Source of the DNA: Trinickia violacea
Lineage (GTDB): Bacteria; Pseudomonadota; Gammaproteobacteria; Burkholderiales; Burkholderiaceae
Assembly: GCF_005280735.1 (NCBI RefSeq)
Contig: NZ_CP040078.1
Span: 1,860,001-1,924,000 of the forward strand
Reading direction: 5' to 3'
DNA length: 64,000 nt
Shown: in pieces, positions 1 through 8,846 of the stretch
Numbering within the stretch: the stretch's first letter is position 1
Layout: each line of letters begins with the position of its first letter
Translations under genes and position numbers: made by a program
Notes under the pieces: model-generated
What the model was told of the DNA's origin: nothing
Databases searched by the model: none
Seen by the model: the letters and a program-made list of their open reading frames with translations, nothing else

Positions 1-1154
1 CGCACGATCAGTTCGAGATCGGTATCGAGATTGTTCAGCGTGACATCCACATGCGAGGCGCCCGCATGGCGCGCGACGTTCGTCAGCGCTTCCTGCACGA
101 TGCGGAAGATCGCTGTTGCGCGTGTTTCCGACAGCACCGGTTCGGCGCCCAGCATTTGAAAGCGGCATTCGATCGGGCTGTGGCGGTTGAAATCGTCGGC
201 GAGCCATTCGAGCGCCGACGCGAGGCCATAGTTCAGCGCCGCCGGCCGCAGGTGGCTCGCGACGTTGCGCACGATCTGGATCGTGCGCTCGACGAGCTCG
301 CCGATCTCGTCGGCTTTCTCCCGGCCGGGCGCGTCGGGCCCGAGCGTGAGCTTCATGAGCGACACGTCCATTTTCACGGCGGTCAGCAATTGGCCGAGCT
401 CGTCGTGAATCGCCATCGCGATGTGCTTGCGCTCCTCTTCGCGAATCGCCTCCTGGTGCGCCGCGCGCAACAGCAGCCGCTCCGCCATCACGTTCACGCG
501 CGCGGCGAGCCGGCCGAGCTCGTCGCCGGATTCGACCGTGCAGCGCGCATCGAGATCGCCGCCCGCGATCCGGTCGACCATTTCCTCGAGACGCGCGATC
601 GGCTTGCGCACGACGTGCCGCACGAGCAAGAACGTCGCGCCGTACAGCACGATGAGCGCGAGCGCCAACGTTTCAAGCACCGTGCGGCGTGCGTGGTCGA
701 TGTCGCGCAAGGCGACGGCGCGCGTCAGCACGATGCGGACCTCGCCGATCTTTTCGCGCGGCGCGTCGCCGGGCGGATCGTATTCGATCGGCCGCACGCG
801 CACGACGCCTTCCTCGGGCGCCACGTCCGCGCGCTTCTTGATCGACGACACGACACCGTAGTTGGCCGCCGTCACCGTGAACTGCACGACTTCGGGGTTC
901 GGCGCGAGCGCGGCGAGCTGTTCGTCGATCGCGGCGCGGTCGACGTTCCATAACGGCTGCGCGAGCGAGCGGCTCAACAAGTCCGCAATGCGCGTCGCGC
1001 GCTCTTCGAGCACGTTCATGCGCCGCTCGCGCTCGTGGTTCATCAAACGGTACGTGGACGTGCCCGCGACGACCGTGATCAGCACGAGCAGCGACAGCAT
1101 CAGCTTGGTGTGCAGGCCCGGCGGCCAAAGCATCGACTGGAAGGGCAAGCGCAT
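1..1154 (-). CDS. Two-component sensor histidine kinase, NarX/UhpB-like (partial, C-terminus beyond left edge)
   Basis: Inner-membrane sensor kinase. The visible N-terminal ~384 residues show a first membrane segment (about residues 17-31), a ~125-residue periplasmic region, a second membrane segment (about 159-178), a HAMP-like linker (RKPIARLEEMVDRIAGGDL), and a HisKA_3 phosphoacceptor motif ERKHIAMAIHDELGQ with the probable phosphorylated His at residue 250. Further on, the start of an ATPase domain (TNVARHAGASHV) is visible before the frame runs off the window. Kinases of this family pair with LuxR/NarL-type response regulators, which would lie off the left edge; that is inference. The start codon overlaps the stop of the upstream periplasmic-binding protein gene (TGATG), so the two are translationally coupled. 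The binding protein may therefore be its ligand sensor. Confidence 0.9.
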   Translation of the reverse strand, partial: MRLPFQSMLWPPGLHTKLMLSLLVLITVVAGTSTYRLMNHERERRMNVLEERATRIADLLSRSLAQPLWNVDRAAIDEQLAALAPNPEVVQFTVTAANYGVVSSIKKRADVAPEEGVVRVRPIEYDPPGDAPREKIGEVRIVLTRAVALRDIDHARRTVLETLALALIVLYGATFLLVRHVVRKPIARLEEMVDRIAGGDLDARCTVESGDELGRLAARVNVMAERLLLRAAHQEAIREEERKHIAMAIHDELGQLLTAVKMDVSLMKLTLGPDAPGREKADEIGELVERTIQIVRNVASHLRPAALNYGLASALEWLADDFNRHSPIECRFQMLGAEPVLSETRATAIFRIVQEALTNVARHAGASHVDVTLNNLDTDLELIV

Positions 1155-2263
1155 CAGGACACCTTTATGCCTGTGTTCAGCAGGCGCTGGAGATCGAAGT
1201 CGTAGCGCGACGCCTGCGTGTGCCGGTAGCGCGAGAACTGGGCGAAGTCGGGGCGCTGTCTGCGCACGAACACGGTTTCGTCGTATTGCGCCGCGTTGCC
1301 GCGATCGATCACGCTCAGGAAGTCGAGCGTCTGCCGCACGCCGCCCGCCGCGGCGAAGTCGGCGCCGTGGTGGTAGTCGTAGAGCAGCACCATCGCAATG
1401 GCGCCGATGAAGTAGTCGCCCGCGATCATCGCCGTGAGGCCGCCGTCGCGCACGCTCGCCACCGCTTCCTGCATCGCCCCCATGCCGCCCACGACCACCT
1501 GCGCGCCGCGCTCCATCACGGCCTGCAGCGCGCCGAGCGTCATCGAATCGTTGGCGGCCCACACGATGTTTGCGGCGGGATAGCGCGCGAGCAGCACGCG
1601 GGCTTTCTGGAACGCGTCGGCGTAGCTCCAGTCGCTGTTGACGAGCTGGACCGTGCGGCCTCGCTCCGAGTGCGCGAGCCACGCCTCGACGCCCTCGGCG
1701 CGTTCGAGCGACGCCGGCGTGTTCGGATCGCCCGTAATGCCGATCACGCGCACCTCGCCGGCGCCGTGCGCCATGCACAGGTACTGCATGAGCCGGTAGC
1801 CGCCGCGCTCGGCGTTCGCGGTCACCGTGCCGATCCAGTTCGCGATCCGTTCGCGTTCGTTGCCGATTTCGGTGCGCTGCGCGCTCGTCAGGTCGTTGTG
1901 GATCAGGAGCACGCGTGCGGGCGAGGCGGCGAGGATCGGCAGCATGCGTCCGGCCGCCATTTTTTCGTTGACGATCACGACGTAGTCGGGGGGATCGCGG
2001 CGCTGCGCCACTTGCTGGGCCTGACGCAGCATGAGCAGGTGGTCGCGCTCCGCGTACAGCACTTCGAGCTGCATGCCGAACGTCAGCGCCGCCTCGGTCA
2101 TGAAGCGCGAAACCAGCTGCCAATGCTGCCCGGTGCCGCGCTCGACCGCTTCGCCCGGATTCAGGAAGACGACGCGCGCCGGACGCTCGATCGCCCGTGC
2201 AGGCCGCGCGACGGCCGACAAGCCGGCGAATGCCAGGCGCAGCAAGGCGTCTCGACGATTCAT
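1154..2263 (-). CDS. Periplasmic substrate-binding protein (sugar-binding/LacI fold), coupled to sensor kinase
   Basis: A 369-residue exported binding protein of the type I periplasmic-binding fold. The N-terminus MNRRDALLRLAFAGLSAVARP reads as an export signal with a twin-arginine (Tat-like), ending near ARA at residue ~25. The mature part contains alternating alpha/beta features typical of the family, such as VVFLNPG near the start, IVWAANDSMTLGALQAV and VVVGGMGAMQEAV in the second lobe. No ABC permease or ATPase gene is adjacent on this side. Instead its stop codon overlaps the start of a sensor kinase gene, which argues for a sensory role in the manner of TorT or LuxP rather than transport. 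The in-frame extension upstream of position 2263 is low-complexity Arg/Pro-rich and was not included. The Shine-Dalgarno sequence is weak. Confidence 0.85.
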   Translation of the reverse strand: MNRRDALLRLAFAGLSAVARPARAIERPARVVFLNPGEAVERGTGQHWQLVSRFMTEAALTFGMQLEVLYAERDHLLMLRQAQQVAQRRDPPDYVVIVNEKMAAGRMLPILAASPARVLLIHNDLTSAQRTEIGNERERIANWIGTVTANAERGGYRLMQYLCMAHGAGEVRVIGITGDPNTPASLERAEGVEAWLAHSERGRTVQLVNSDWSYADAFQKARVLLARYPAANIVWAANDSMTLGALQAVMERGAQVVVGGMGAMQEAVASVRDGGLTAMIAGDYFIGAIAMVLLYDYHHGADFAAAGGVRQTLDFLSVIDRGNAAQYDETVFVRRQRPDFAQFSRYRHTQASRYDFDLQRLLNTGIKVS

Positions 2264-2702
2264 CAGAGGGTTCTTGGCGGCTGGGGCGGCCGGGCCGGCC
2301 GCAGGGGCTGGGTGCCGGATCGCGATTCGGACGCCCGGGCGTTGGCGGCGGCGCCGTCGACGGGGAATTCCATGGAGTCTCGTAAGCAAACGCAGGGGAC
2401 GGGAAACCGGCGAGATCCGCCGGCAAGCGGGGAAGGCCGGGCTTTCCTGTTCGCGGCAGGATAGCTGCGAAGAAAATCGATGACAACAGGCGGTGCTCCG
2501 TTCACCCCGCACTCACCCCGGCGCGACACGCCCATGACGCTCAATTTCTTGAATTACTGCCGTTAAATCAGGCTATTCCGGCGATCGAAGCGAGGGCACG
2601 TACCGGACAATCTGCAACTGCACGATGCCGGCGGCGAGCGCCGGCAATGCCAAACCACTCGATCGAATTCACCCCCAACTCCCGCTTTGTCGAGGTAGAG
2701 AC
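2264..2702. other. Intergenic region between divergent genes
   Basis: 439 bases separate the leftward binding-protein/kinase operon from rightward kfrA-like gene. It should contain both promoters. The half nearest the binding protein gene is GC-rich; the stretch around 2535-2580 (ctcaatttcttgaattactg...) is AT-richer and the likeliest promoter zone. I could not identify a convincing -35/-10 pair or operator, and no credible gene. Confidence 0.5.
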
Positions 2703-4082
2703 ATGTCAAGCAGCGTCACCATCACGGAAGAAATGATCGCCGAGATTGCCAATCGGATGGCCGATGAAGGCCAGAAAGTTTCTCCGCTGGCGATCTGGTC
2801 CGAAGTGCATACCGGTTCGGTGGTCGCTGTAGCCGCGGCGCTGCGCAAGTGGCGCGAAACGCGTGCTTTGCGCGCGCCCCAGGTGGCGGAGCGCCCGGCG
2901 CTGCCGGAAGTCGTCACCGACACGATGCGCGACGCGCTCGACCGGCTGTGGACGTCGGCGCAGGACGAGGCCGAGCGCGCGGTGTCGCGGCGCCTCAACG
3001 CGCTGACGCAGCGCGTCGAGGATGCGAGCAACGAGCGCGACGACGCGCTCGCGGAACTGCAAAACACGGTCGAGGAACTCGAGTCGGGGCGCCGGCAGCT
3101 CGTCGAGATGACCGATGCCTATCACGCGAAAACCGACGAAGCCGGCCGCTTGGCGGAGGACGTCGCACAGGCCATGCAGCGCGCCGATGCTGCCGAACTG
3201 CGCGTGCACGAGCTCGAGGCGCGCATCGCGGCGCTCGAGGCCGAGGTGGAACGCCTGAGCGCCGAACTCGAGGCGGAGCGTGAAGCGCATTCGCAGCGGG
3301 AGACCGAGGCTGCAAGCGCCGGCAGCGAGACGGCGGATGCCGCCGAGCTTGCGCAAACGACCCCCGATGCCGCGAATCCTGAGCAGATCGCCCAGCTCGA
3401 AAGCGAGCTGACGGCGATTCGCGCGTTGCTGGAAGCCGAGCAGCAGGCGCACGCGATGCAGACGCAAGAGGCGGCCCGTGCGCGCGACGAACTGGATTCC
3501 ACCTCGCACGAACTGTATGAGACGCAAGTGAAGCTCGCCAAGCTGACTGAGGAGCGCAGCGGCGACGCGTCCGAAATCGCGCGATTGACGGCGACGTTGT
3601 CGGCGGCCGAAGAGCGGGCCGAAGTGCTGCAGCAACATGCGAGCGAACTCGCCGCGCGTGCGAGCGCGCCGGGCGTGTCTGCCGAAGCGCCGAGCGCCGC
3701 CGCACCGGAGGGCGGCGCGGGTGCCGAGGAGATCGAGGCGCTCAAGCTCCAGATCTCGCGCGACGCCGAGGCCCACGCCGCCGCGCTTGCCGAAGCCCGC
3801 GAGAATATGAAGAAGTGGTCGGATTACGCCAATGGGCTCAAGCAGCAATTGGTTCAGGCAAACGAAAAAATGATCGTCATCAATGCGCGCGGGGTAGGTG
3901 AAGCCTCCCTGAGCCGCAAGCTCGCCGAGGAATTGAGCCGGCTGCAGCCGGAGCACGAGCTGGCGCGCCGCGAGAATCAGCAGCAGTTGATCGTCGAATC
4001 GATCGGCGCCCAGCTCGAGCAGCAGGGCTATCAGTACGATCCGAAGACGGGTGCGGTGACCAAGCAGACGCAGACGGTCTAG
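2703..4082 (+). CDS. KfrA-type coiled-coil DNA-binding protein
   Basis: A 459-residue protein with an N-terminal KfrA-like DNA-binding region (about residues 1-60: ITEEMIAEIANRMADEGQKVS, then SVVAVAAALRKWRETR), followed by ~330 residues of very long, Glu/Ala/Arg-rich heptad coiled coil interrupted by Ala/Gly/Pro-rich linkers (about 215-245 and 320-345). A conserved-looking C-terminal tail ends with a GYQYDPKTGAVTKQ segment. KfrA of plasmid RK2 is a nucleoid-like, autoregulated DNA-binding protein that supports partition. This copy is chromosomal in context, so its role is unknown, possibly nucleoid-associated. The start at 2703 is chosen because the DNA-binding domain begins there and a purine-rich ribosome site (gaggtagag) precedes it. 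A strong terminator follows. Confidence 0.88.
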   Translation: MSSSVTITEEMIAEIANRMADEGQKVSPLAIWSEVHTGSVVAVAAALRKWRETRALRAPQVAERPALPEVVTDTMRDALDRLWTSAQDEAERAVSRRLNALTQRVEDASNERDDALAELQNTVEELESGRRQLVEMTDAYHAKTDEAGRLAEDVAQAMQRADAAELRVHELEARIAALEAEVERLSAELEAEREAHSQRETEAASAGSETADAAELAQTTPDAANPEQIAQLESELTAIRALLEAEQQAHAMQTQEAARARDELDSTSHELYETQVKLAKLTEERSGDASEIARLTATLSAAEERAEVLQQHASELAARASAPGVSAEAPSAAAPEGGAGAEEIEALKLQISRDAEAHAAALAEARENMKKWSDYANGLKQQLVQANEKMIVINARGVGEASLSRKLAEELSRLQPEHELARRENQQQLIVESIGAQLEQQGYQYDPKTGAVTKQTQTV

Positions 4083-4128
4083 TGATCTTCGAGTGACCTG
4101 TAAAGCGGCGCCTTCTCCGCCGCCGACG

Positions 4129-4170
4129 AGCCGATCGGGCGTTCATCTAGGACGCCCGATCGGCTTTTGT
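4129..4170 (+). terminator. Rho-independent terminator after kfrA-like gene
   Basis: Perfect 13-bp inverted repeat (agccgatcgggcg, 4129-4141, with its complement at 4153-4165), 11-base loop, followed by tttgt. It ends the kfrA-like transcript about 50 bases after the stop codon. Confidence 0.92.
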
Positions 4171-4257
4171 CATATATCGTCAGAAAATAATCAAGTTGGC
4201 GCGCGCCGTGCCGTTAATGCAAGCGTTGCCTTAGCGGCGCTAGGTCTTCCTCTCAGA

Positions 4258-4734
4258 ATGTCAACGCGAACTTCCAAGCGAACGGCGAAACCGCGCCAGA
4301 CCATCCGGCTCATCGACGGCGCGAGCCGTTTGCTGCCGATGCCTCGCGACGAATCGCGGCGTCTCCTGATCAGCTATTACTGGCAGCTCGACGAGCTCAA
4401 ATCGGGACGCGGCAACGCAGCGATGATCGGCACGATGGCGGGCGTGATCGTCGCCACTTGCCTCCTCGTGAACGCGGGGTGGGGCGAGGCGCAGGCCGAG
4501 GGCATGGCCGAAGTGCAGTCGCGCCTGATCGAGTGCAACGCGGAGGCGGCCCGCACCGGCTCCTGGCGCGTCGACCCGCTGACCTACGAACTGCTTTGCG
4601 AAGTCCTCGACCTGCATGGCGAACAGCTTCAAGACGCGCCGCTCCATGAGGTCATCAAGGTCAGCCGGCACCTCGACCGCATGCGGGACGCCGCAGCGCC
4701 GGGCACCGGGGATCGCATGCTGGCGGCCGCTTAG
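4258..4734 (+). CDS. Conserved-looking hypothetical protein with a central hydrophobic segment
   Basis: I do not recognise this 158-residue protein. It opens with a basic Thr/Ser/Lys-rich stretch (MSTRTSKRTAKPRQTIR), continues with a motif-like ESRRLLISYYWQLDELK, then a ~17-residue hydrophobic segment (about residues 61-77, MIGTMAGVIVATCLLVNAG) that could be a single membrane pass or a buried helix, and ends with an acidic/amphipathic helical region containing two Cys residues. It follows a strong terminator, so it has its own promoter. The start at 4258 is preferred over more upstream in-frame codons because those would read through the terminator stem. Confidence 0.65.
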   Translation: MSTRTSKRTAKPRQTIRLIDGASRLLPMPRDESRRLLISYYWQLDELKSGRGNAAMIGTMAGVIVATCLLVNAGWGEAQAEGMAEVQSRLIECNAEAARTGSWRVDPLTYELLCEVLDLHGEQLQDAPLHEVIKVSRHLDRMRDAAAPGTGDRMLAAA

Positions 4735-4817
4735 CGTCGCAGCCGCGCAAACGTTTCAAGCCGGAGCCATCGCCTTCACGGGGAGGGCGCAGGCATTCAT
4801 CTCGGGCGACCGCGCGA

Positions 4818-6467
4818 TCATCCGGCCTGCTGCAGATAACGGTGCACGAACGCGATCGCCATACTCCCTTCGCCGACCGCGGAAGCCACGCGTTTGATCG
4901 GACTCAGCCTCACGTCCCCGCATGCGAAGATGCCGGGCACGCTGGATTCGAGCAGGTAAGGGTCGCGGCTCAGCGGCCAGCGCCCGGCCTTGACGACGTC
5001 GTCGCCGGTCAGCACGTAGCCGCGCTGGTCGAGTGCGATGTCCGCCGGCAGCCAGCCGGTTTCCGCATCGGCGCCGATGAAGACGAAGAGGCCGCCGCAA
5101 TCGTGCCGGCCGACCGTTGCGCTCGCGCCGTCGCGTATGTCGATCGCGGTCAGATGCGTATCGCCGTATGCGCCGACCACTTCGGCGTGCAACCTGACGG
5201 ACACGTTCGACTTCGCGGCAATCTGTTCGACCAGATAGCGCGACATGCTCTTCTCGAGCGCATCGCCGCGCAGAACGAGCGTGACTTCCCGCGCGTGATT
5301 CGAAAAGTACAGCGCGGCCTGCCCGGCCGAGTTGCCGCCGCCGATCAGATAGACGTCGAGCCCGTGCGTCGCGCTCGCTTCGCTGCGCGCTGCGCCGTAG
5401 TAGATGCCTTTGCCGATGAAGCGGTCGAAGCCCTCGACGGCGAGTCGGCGCCACGTCACGCCCGTCGCCACGATCAGCGTGCGCGCGCGGACGACATCGC
5501 CGCCGTCGAGATGGATCTCGCGCGAGGCGGCGTCGATGCGCTCGACCGAGCGCGTCACCAGAATCTCCGCGCCGAGCCGCTTGGCCTGCTGCAATGCCCG
5601 GCTCGCGAGTTCGTCGCCCGACACGCCGTTCGGAAAGCCGAGGTAGTTCTCGATCCGCGACGACGTGCCGGCTTGCCCGCCCGGCGCTTCGCGCTCGACG
5701 ACCACCGTGCACAGCCCCTCCGACGCACCGTATACCGCCGCGGCGAGCCCCGCCGGCCCGCCGCCGATGATCATCGTGTCGTATTCGGCGAGGCGCGGTT
5801 TCGTCTGAAGACCCAGTCGCTCGGCGAGTTCGCGCGCGGCCGGCCGCAAGAGCTGCGTGCCGTCGACGAGACGCAGCGCCGGACAATCCGCGTCCGACGG
5901 GCAGGTCCCGGGCCATTTGGAAGGCAGTTCGGGCGCATCGGGCGTCATCCAGTCGTAGCTGATCTGGTTGCGCGCAAGGAACTGGCGCAGCCGCGTGCAA
6001 TCGGCATCCCAGCGATTGCCGACCATCGTCACGCGTGCCTTGGGCGGCTCGGCGGAGAGTCCTTGCAAGCCGCCGATGCGCTCGCGCGCGAGCGCGCCCA
6101 TCTTGGTCGCGACGTCCGGCGAGACGGCGGCGAGCTGGTAATAGCGCTGGGCATCGACGCGCATCACGCGCGACGGCTCGGCGGCCCGATACGCGCCGGG
6201 GAAAGGCGAACTGAGGGCCAGCGGGACTTCGCCGAAGATGGTCCCGGGTGCGCGCCAGCCCAGCGTGCGCTCGATGCCGTCGAACGTTTTGATCACTTCC
6301 ATCTTGCCGGAGAGCACGGCATAGAGCGCACGCTCGCCGCCTTCATGGACGGCGAATTCGCCCGCGCACAGACGCATATCGGCGGACGTGTGAGCGAGAT
6401 CCTCGAGTTCGGAATCGGGAAGGGTGGAGAAAAGGGGGATTGCCCGGATGTCGTCGACGGTCAGCAT
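4818..6467 (-). CDS. Cyclic-nucleotide-binding domain / glutaredoxin-like / thioredoxin-reductase-like flavoprotein
   Basis: A 549-residue three-part protein. Residues ~1-130 form a cNMP-binding (CRP-like) domain with the phosphate-binding cassette region GTIFGEVPLALSSPFPG. Residues ~145-220 resemble a glutaredoxin-like fold (VTMVGNRWDADCTRLRQFL, then CPALRLVDG). Residues ~228-549 are a thioredoxin-reductase-like pyridine-nucleotide oxidoreductase with FAD-binding GGGPAGLAAAVYGASEG, NAD(P)-binding LIGGGNSAGQAALY and the C-terminal FAD motif GIFACGDVR. The redox-active CxxC expected in the NADPH domain of true thioredoxin reductase is replaced by YYGA (residues 356-359), and the glutaredoxin-like part also has no CxxC. 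It therefore cannot use the classical dithiol relay. Reaction unknown; it may bind a nucleotide signal and act as an NAD(P)H-FAD sensor or reductase. It appears monocistronic. Confidence 0.88.
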   Translation of the reverse strand: MLTVDDIRAIPLFSTLPDSELEDLAHTSADMRLCAGEFAVHEGGERALYAVLSGKMEVIKTFDGIERTLGWRAPGTIFGEVPLALSSPFPGAYRAAEPSRVMRVDAQRYYQLAAVSPDVATKMGALARERIGGLQGLSAEPPKARVTMVGNRWDADCTRLRQFLARNQISYDWMTPDAPELPSKWPGTCPSDADCPALRLVDGTQLLRPAARELAERLGLQTKPRLAEYDTMIIGGGPAGLAAAVYGASEGLCTVVVEREAPGGQAGTSSRIENYLGFPNGVSGDELASRALQQAKRLGAEILVTRSVERIDAASREIHLDGGDVVRARTLIVATGVTWRRLAVEGFDRFIGKGIYYGAARSEASATHGLDVYLIGGGNSAGQAALYFSNHAREVTLVLRGDALEKSMSRYLVEQIAAKSNVSVRLHAEVVGAYGDTHLTAIDIRDGASATVGRHDCGGLFVFIGADAETGWLPADIALDQRGYVLTGDDVVKAGRWPLSRDPYLLESSVPGIFACGDVRLSPIKRVASAVGEGSMAIAFVHRYLQQAG

Positions 6468-6534
6468 GGCTTCGCAAACCCCTTCAAAAAAGAAGCGACA
6501 ATTCGCGCTACATGGGCCTGAACGCCACCTGGGA

Positions 6535-7302
6535 CTACGCCGCCGGACCGACGCGGTTGATTAAGGCATTGAGCAGCTCGATGGGCACCGGAAAGATAAT
6601 CGTGGAGTTCTTGTCGGCGGCGATCGTGGTCAGCGTCTGCAGATACCGCAGTTGCAGCGCTTGCGGCTGCTGCGCGATGATCTGCGCGGCCTGCAGCAGC
6701 TTTTCCGACGCCTGCAATTCGCCTTCCGCGTGAATGATCTTCGCGCGCCGCTCGCGCTCGGCTTCGGCTTGCCGCGCAATCGCACGGATCATCGTCTCGT
6801 TGATGTCGACGTGCTTGATCTCGACATTCGACACTTTGATGCCCCAGGCGTCGGTCTGCGCATCAAGCGTTTTCTGAATATCGGCGTTCAATTGCTCGCG
6901 CTCGGCCAGCAATTCGTCGAGTTCGTGCTTGCCGAGCACGGCGCGCAGCGTCGTTTGAGAGAGCTGGCTCGTCGCCTCGAAAAACTTCGCGACTTGGATC
7001 ACGGCCTTCTCCGGATCGACGACGCGGAAATAGACCACTGCGTTGACCTTGACCGAGACGTTGTCGCGCGTGATGACGTCCTGTGGCGGCACGTCGAACA
7101 CGACGGTGCGCAGGTCGATGCGCACCACCTGCTGCACGATCGGGATGATCAGCACGAGGCCCGGCCCTTTGACCTTCCAGAAACGCCCGAGCATGAACAC
7201 GACACCGCGTTCGTACTCGCGAAAAATGCGGATCGACGACGCGACCAGGATGACCAGAAATAGAAAAAGGATGCTGGAAAAGCCGAACGTGAAGCCGATC
7301 AT
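6535..7302 (-). CDS. Slipin/stomatin-like SPFH-domain membrane protein
   Basis: A 255-residue prokaryotic stomatin homologue. One N-terminal membrane segment (about residues 8-24, FSSILFLFLVILVASSI) is followed directly by the SPFH domain with the family hallmark REYERGVVFMLGRF, then VSVKVNAVVYFRV and the helical ALTTLRA-type region. An Ala/Glu/Arg-rich coiled coil follows (AIARQAEAERERRAKIIHAEGE). Slipins form oligomeric scaffolds in membranes and are typically encoded with an NfeD-family protease. Here the start codon overlaps the nfeD stop (ATGA), the classical two-gene operon. Likely role: membrane microdomain organisation or membrane-protein quality control. Confidence 0.93.
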   Translation of the reverse strand: MIGFTFGFSSILFLFLVILVASSIRIFREYERGVVFMLGRFWKVKGPGLVLIIPIVQQVVRIDLRTVVFDVPPQDVITRDNVSVKVNAVVYFRVVDPEKAVIQVAKFFEATSQLSQTTLRAVLGKHELDELLAEREQLNADIQKTLDAQTDAWGIKVSNVEIKHVDINETMIRAIARQAEAERERRAKIIHAEGELQASEKLLQAAQIIAQQPQALQLRYLQTLTTIAADKNSTIIFPVPIELLNALINRVGPAA

Positions 7303-8846
7303 GAGTGTTCTCCTTGTTTTTCGACCACGGGCACGACCGTTAGCGTGAGGCCCCGGCGGCTCGTCACGCGCACACGGCGGCCCGCCGCGAGCGGTTCACT
7401 CCCCGACACCCGCCAGCGCTCGCCATGCACGCGCGCCCAGCCGAGGTTTTCAGCGGCGCCGGCGCTATCGCCGCCGCTCGGAAGCAAGCCTTCATCGATG
7501 ATTTCGCCGACGCTGCCGACGATCGCCTCGGACCCCGTCACGACCGGCCGCCGCCGCGCCCGCAACGCCACGCTCGACACCGCGAAGATGAAGAGCGCGC
7601 TCGCGGCGGTGAGGGCGGCGACCATCGGCAGCGGCACGCCGTAGCCGGGCACGTCGGTGTCGATCAGCATCAGCGCGCCGACCGCGAACGCGATGATCCC
7701 GCCGAAGCCGAGCGTCCCGAAGGTCGGCAGGAACGACTCGGCGATCAGGAACGCGATGCCGAGAAAGATCAGCGCGAGCCCCGTGTAGTTGATCGGCAGC
7801 AGCTGCAGCGCGAAGAGGCCGATCAAGAGCGCGATTGCGCCCGCCACGCCGGGCAGCACGAAACCGGGATTCGCGAATTCGAAGAAGAGCCCGTACATGC
7901 CGATCGTGAGCAGGATCAGCGCCACGTTCGGATCGGTGACGACGGCGAGGAAGTGGCTGCGCCAGTCGGGCTCGAGCGTGACGACCGGCGCGCCCGCGGT
8001 CGCGAGGCGGTGGGCGCCGGTCGAGGTTTCGACGGTGCGTCCATCGACTTTCACGAGCAGGTCGGGCACGTCGCGCGCGATGAGGTCGACGACGTGCTGA
8101 TCGAGCGCGTCGTTCGCCGACAGGCTCACGGCTTCGCGAACGGCTTTCCCGGCCCAGTCGACGTTGCGCCCGCGCAGTTGCGCGAGGCCGCGGATGTACG
8201 CTTCGGCGTCGTGGATCTGCTTGCGGATTTCAGTCGATTGCGAGTCGGTGCCGGTGGGCAACGACGCGGCCTTGTCTTTCTGGTCGTCCTGCGCGCTTTT
8301 GTCTTTGTTGGCGCTTGGTCCGCCGGTCACGGGCTGCGGCGGCGTTTCCGGTCCGCCACCGCCGACGCCGAGCTGCACCGGCGTCGCCGCACCGAGATTG
8401 GTGCCGGGCGCCATCGCCGCGATGTGGCTCGAATAGACGATGTAGGTGCCGGCGCTCGCCGCGCGCGCGCCGCTCGGGCTGATGAACGCGGCCACCGGCA
8501 CCGGCGACGAGAGGATCGCCTTGATGATCTGGCGCATCGAGGTATCGAGCCCGCCGGGCGTGTCGAGCTGGATGACCGCGAGCTGCGCGCCGTCGCGCTC
8601 GGCGCGCGCGAGGCCGCGCGTGATGAAATCGGCGCTCGCCGGGCCGATCGCGCCGGAAACCGGCAGCACCAGCACCTCCGCGGGCCGCGCCTGGGCCGCC
8701 TCGCCGACGCCGCAAGCGAGCGACAGGCCAAGCGCGGCGGCGAACGCACCCCAAGCACCAAGCGGCCTGAACCTGAACTTGGCGAGCGACAGAACCCGGA
8801 GAATCGATGCGGTCCGAAGCAAGAGAGGCGTTTTCATCGTTTTCAT
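7299..8846 (-). CDS. NfeD-family membrane serine protease (ClpP class)
   Basis: A 515-residue exported membrane protease partnering the downstream slipin. It has an N-terminal signal or anchor (about residues 20-45), then a ClpP-like serine protease domain. That domain carries the GGLDTSMRQI segment and the nucleophile region SGARAASAGTYI, in which Ser of AASAG is the probable catalytic residue, with a Lys further on. A low-complexity Gly/Pro/Lys linker (TPPQPVTGG...KDKSAQDDQKDK) follows, then four or five membrane segments (about 315-440), and a C-terminal OB-fold NfeD domain (GSVGEIIDEGLLPSG...GRRVRVTSRRGLTLTV). Family members cleave the hydrophobic C-terminus of stomatin-like partners. The ATG at 8846 is preferred to a slightly longer Arg-rich start; 8837 is an alternative. 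Confidence 0.92.
   Translation of the reverse strand: MKTMKTPLLLRTASILRVLSLAKFRFRPLGAWGAFAAALGLSLACGVGEAAQARPAEVLVLPVSGAIGPASADFITRGLARAERDGAQLAVIQLDTPGGLDTSMRQIIKAILSSPVPVAAFISPSGARAASAGTYIVYSSHIAAMAPGTNLGAATPVQLGVGGGGPETPPQPVTGGPSANKDKSAQDDQKDKAASLPTGTDSQSTEIRKQIHDAEAYIRGLAQLRGRNVDWAGKAVREAVSLSANDALDQHVVDLIARDVPDLLVKVDGRTVETSTGAHRLATAGAPVVTLEPDWRSHFLAVVTDPNVALILLTIGMYGLFFEFANPGFVLPGVAGAIALLIGLFALQLLPINYTGLALIFLGIAFLIAESFLPTFGTLGFGGIIAFAVGALMLIDTDVPGYGVPLPMVAALTAASALFIFAVSSVALRARRRPVVTGSEAIVGSVGEIIDEGLLPSGGDSAGAAENLGWARVHGERWRVSGSEPLAAGRRVRVTSRRGLTLTVVPVVEKQGEHS

Noticed and set aside
2263..2544. 93-codon leftward frame ending at the start of the binding-protein gene
   Set aside because: Pro/Arg-rich and without a ribosome site; it would place the signal peptide gene in an implausible coupling.
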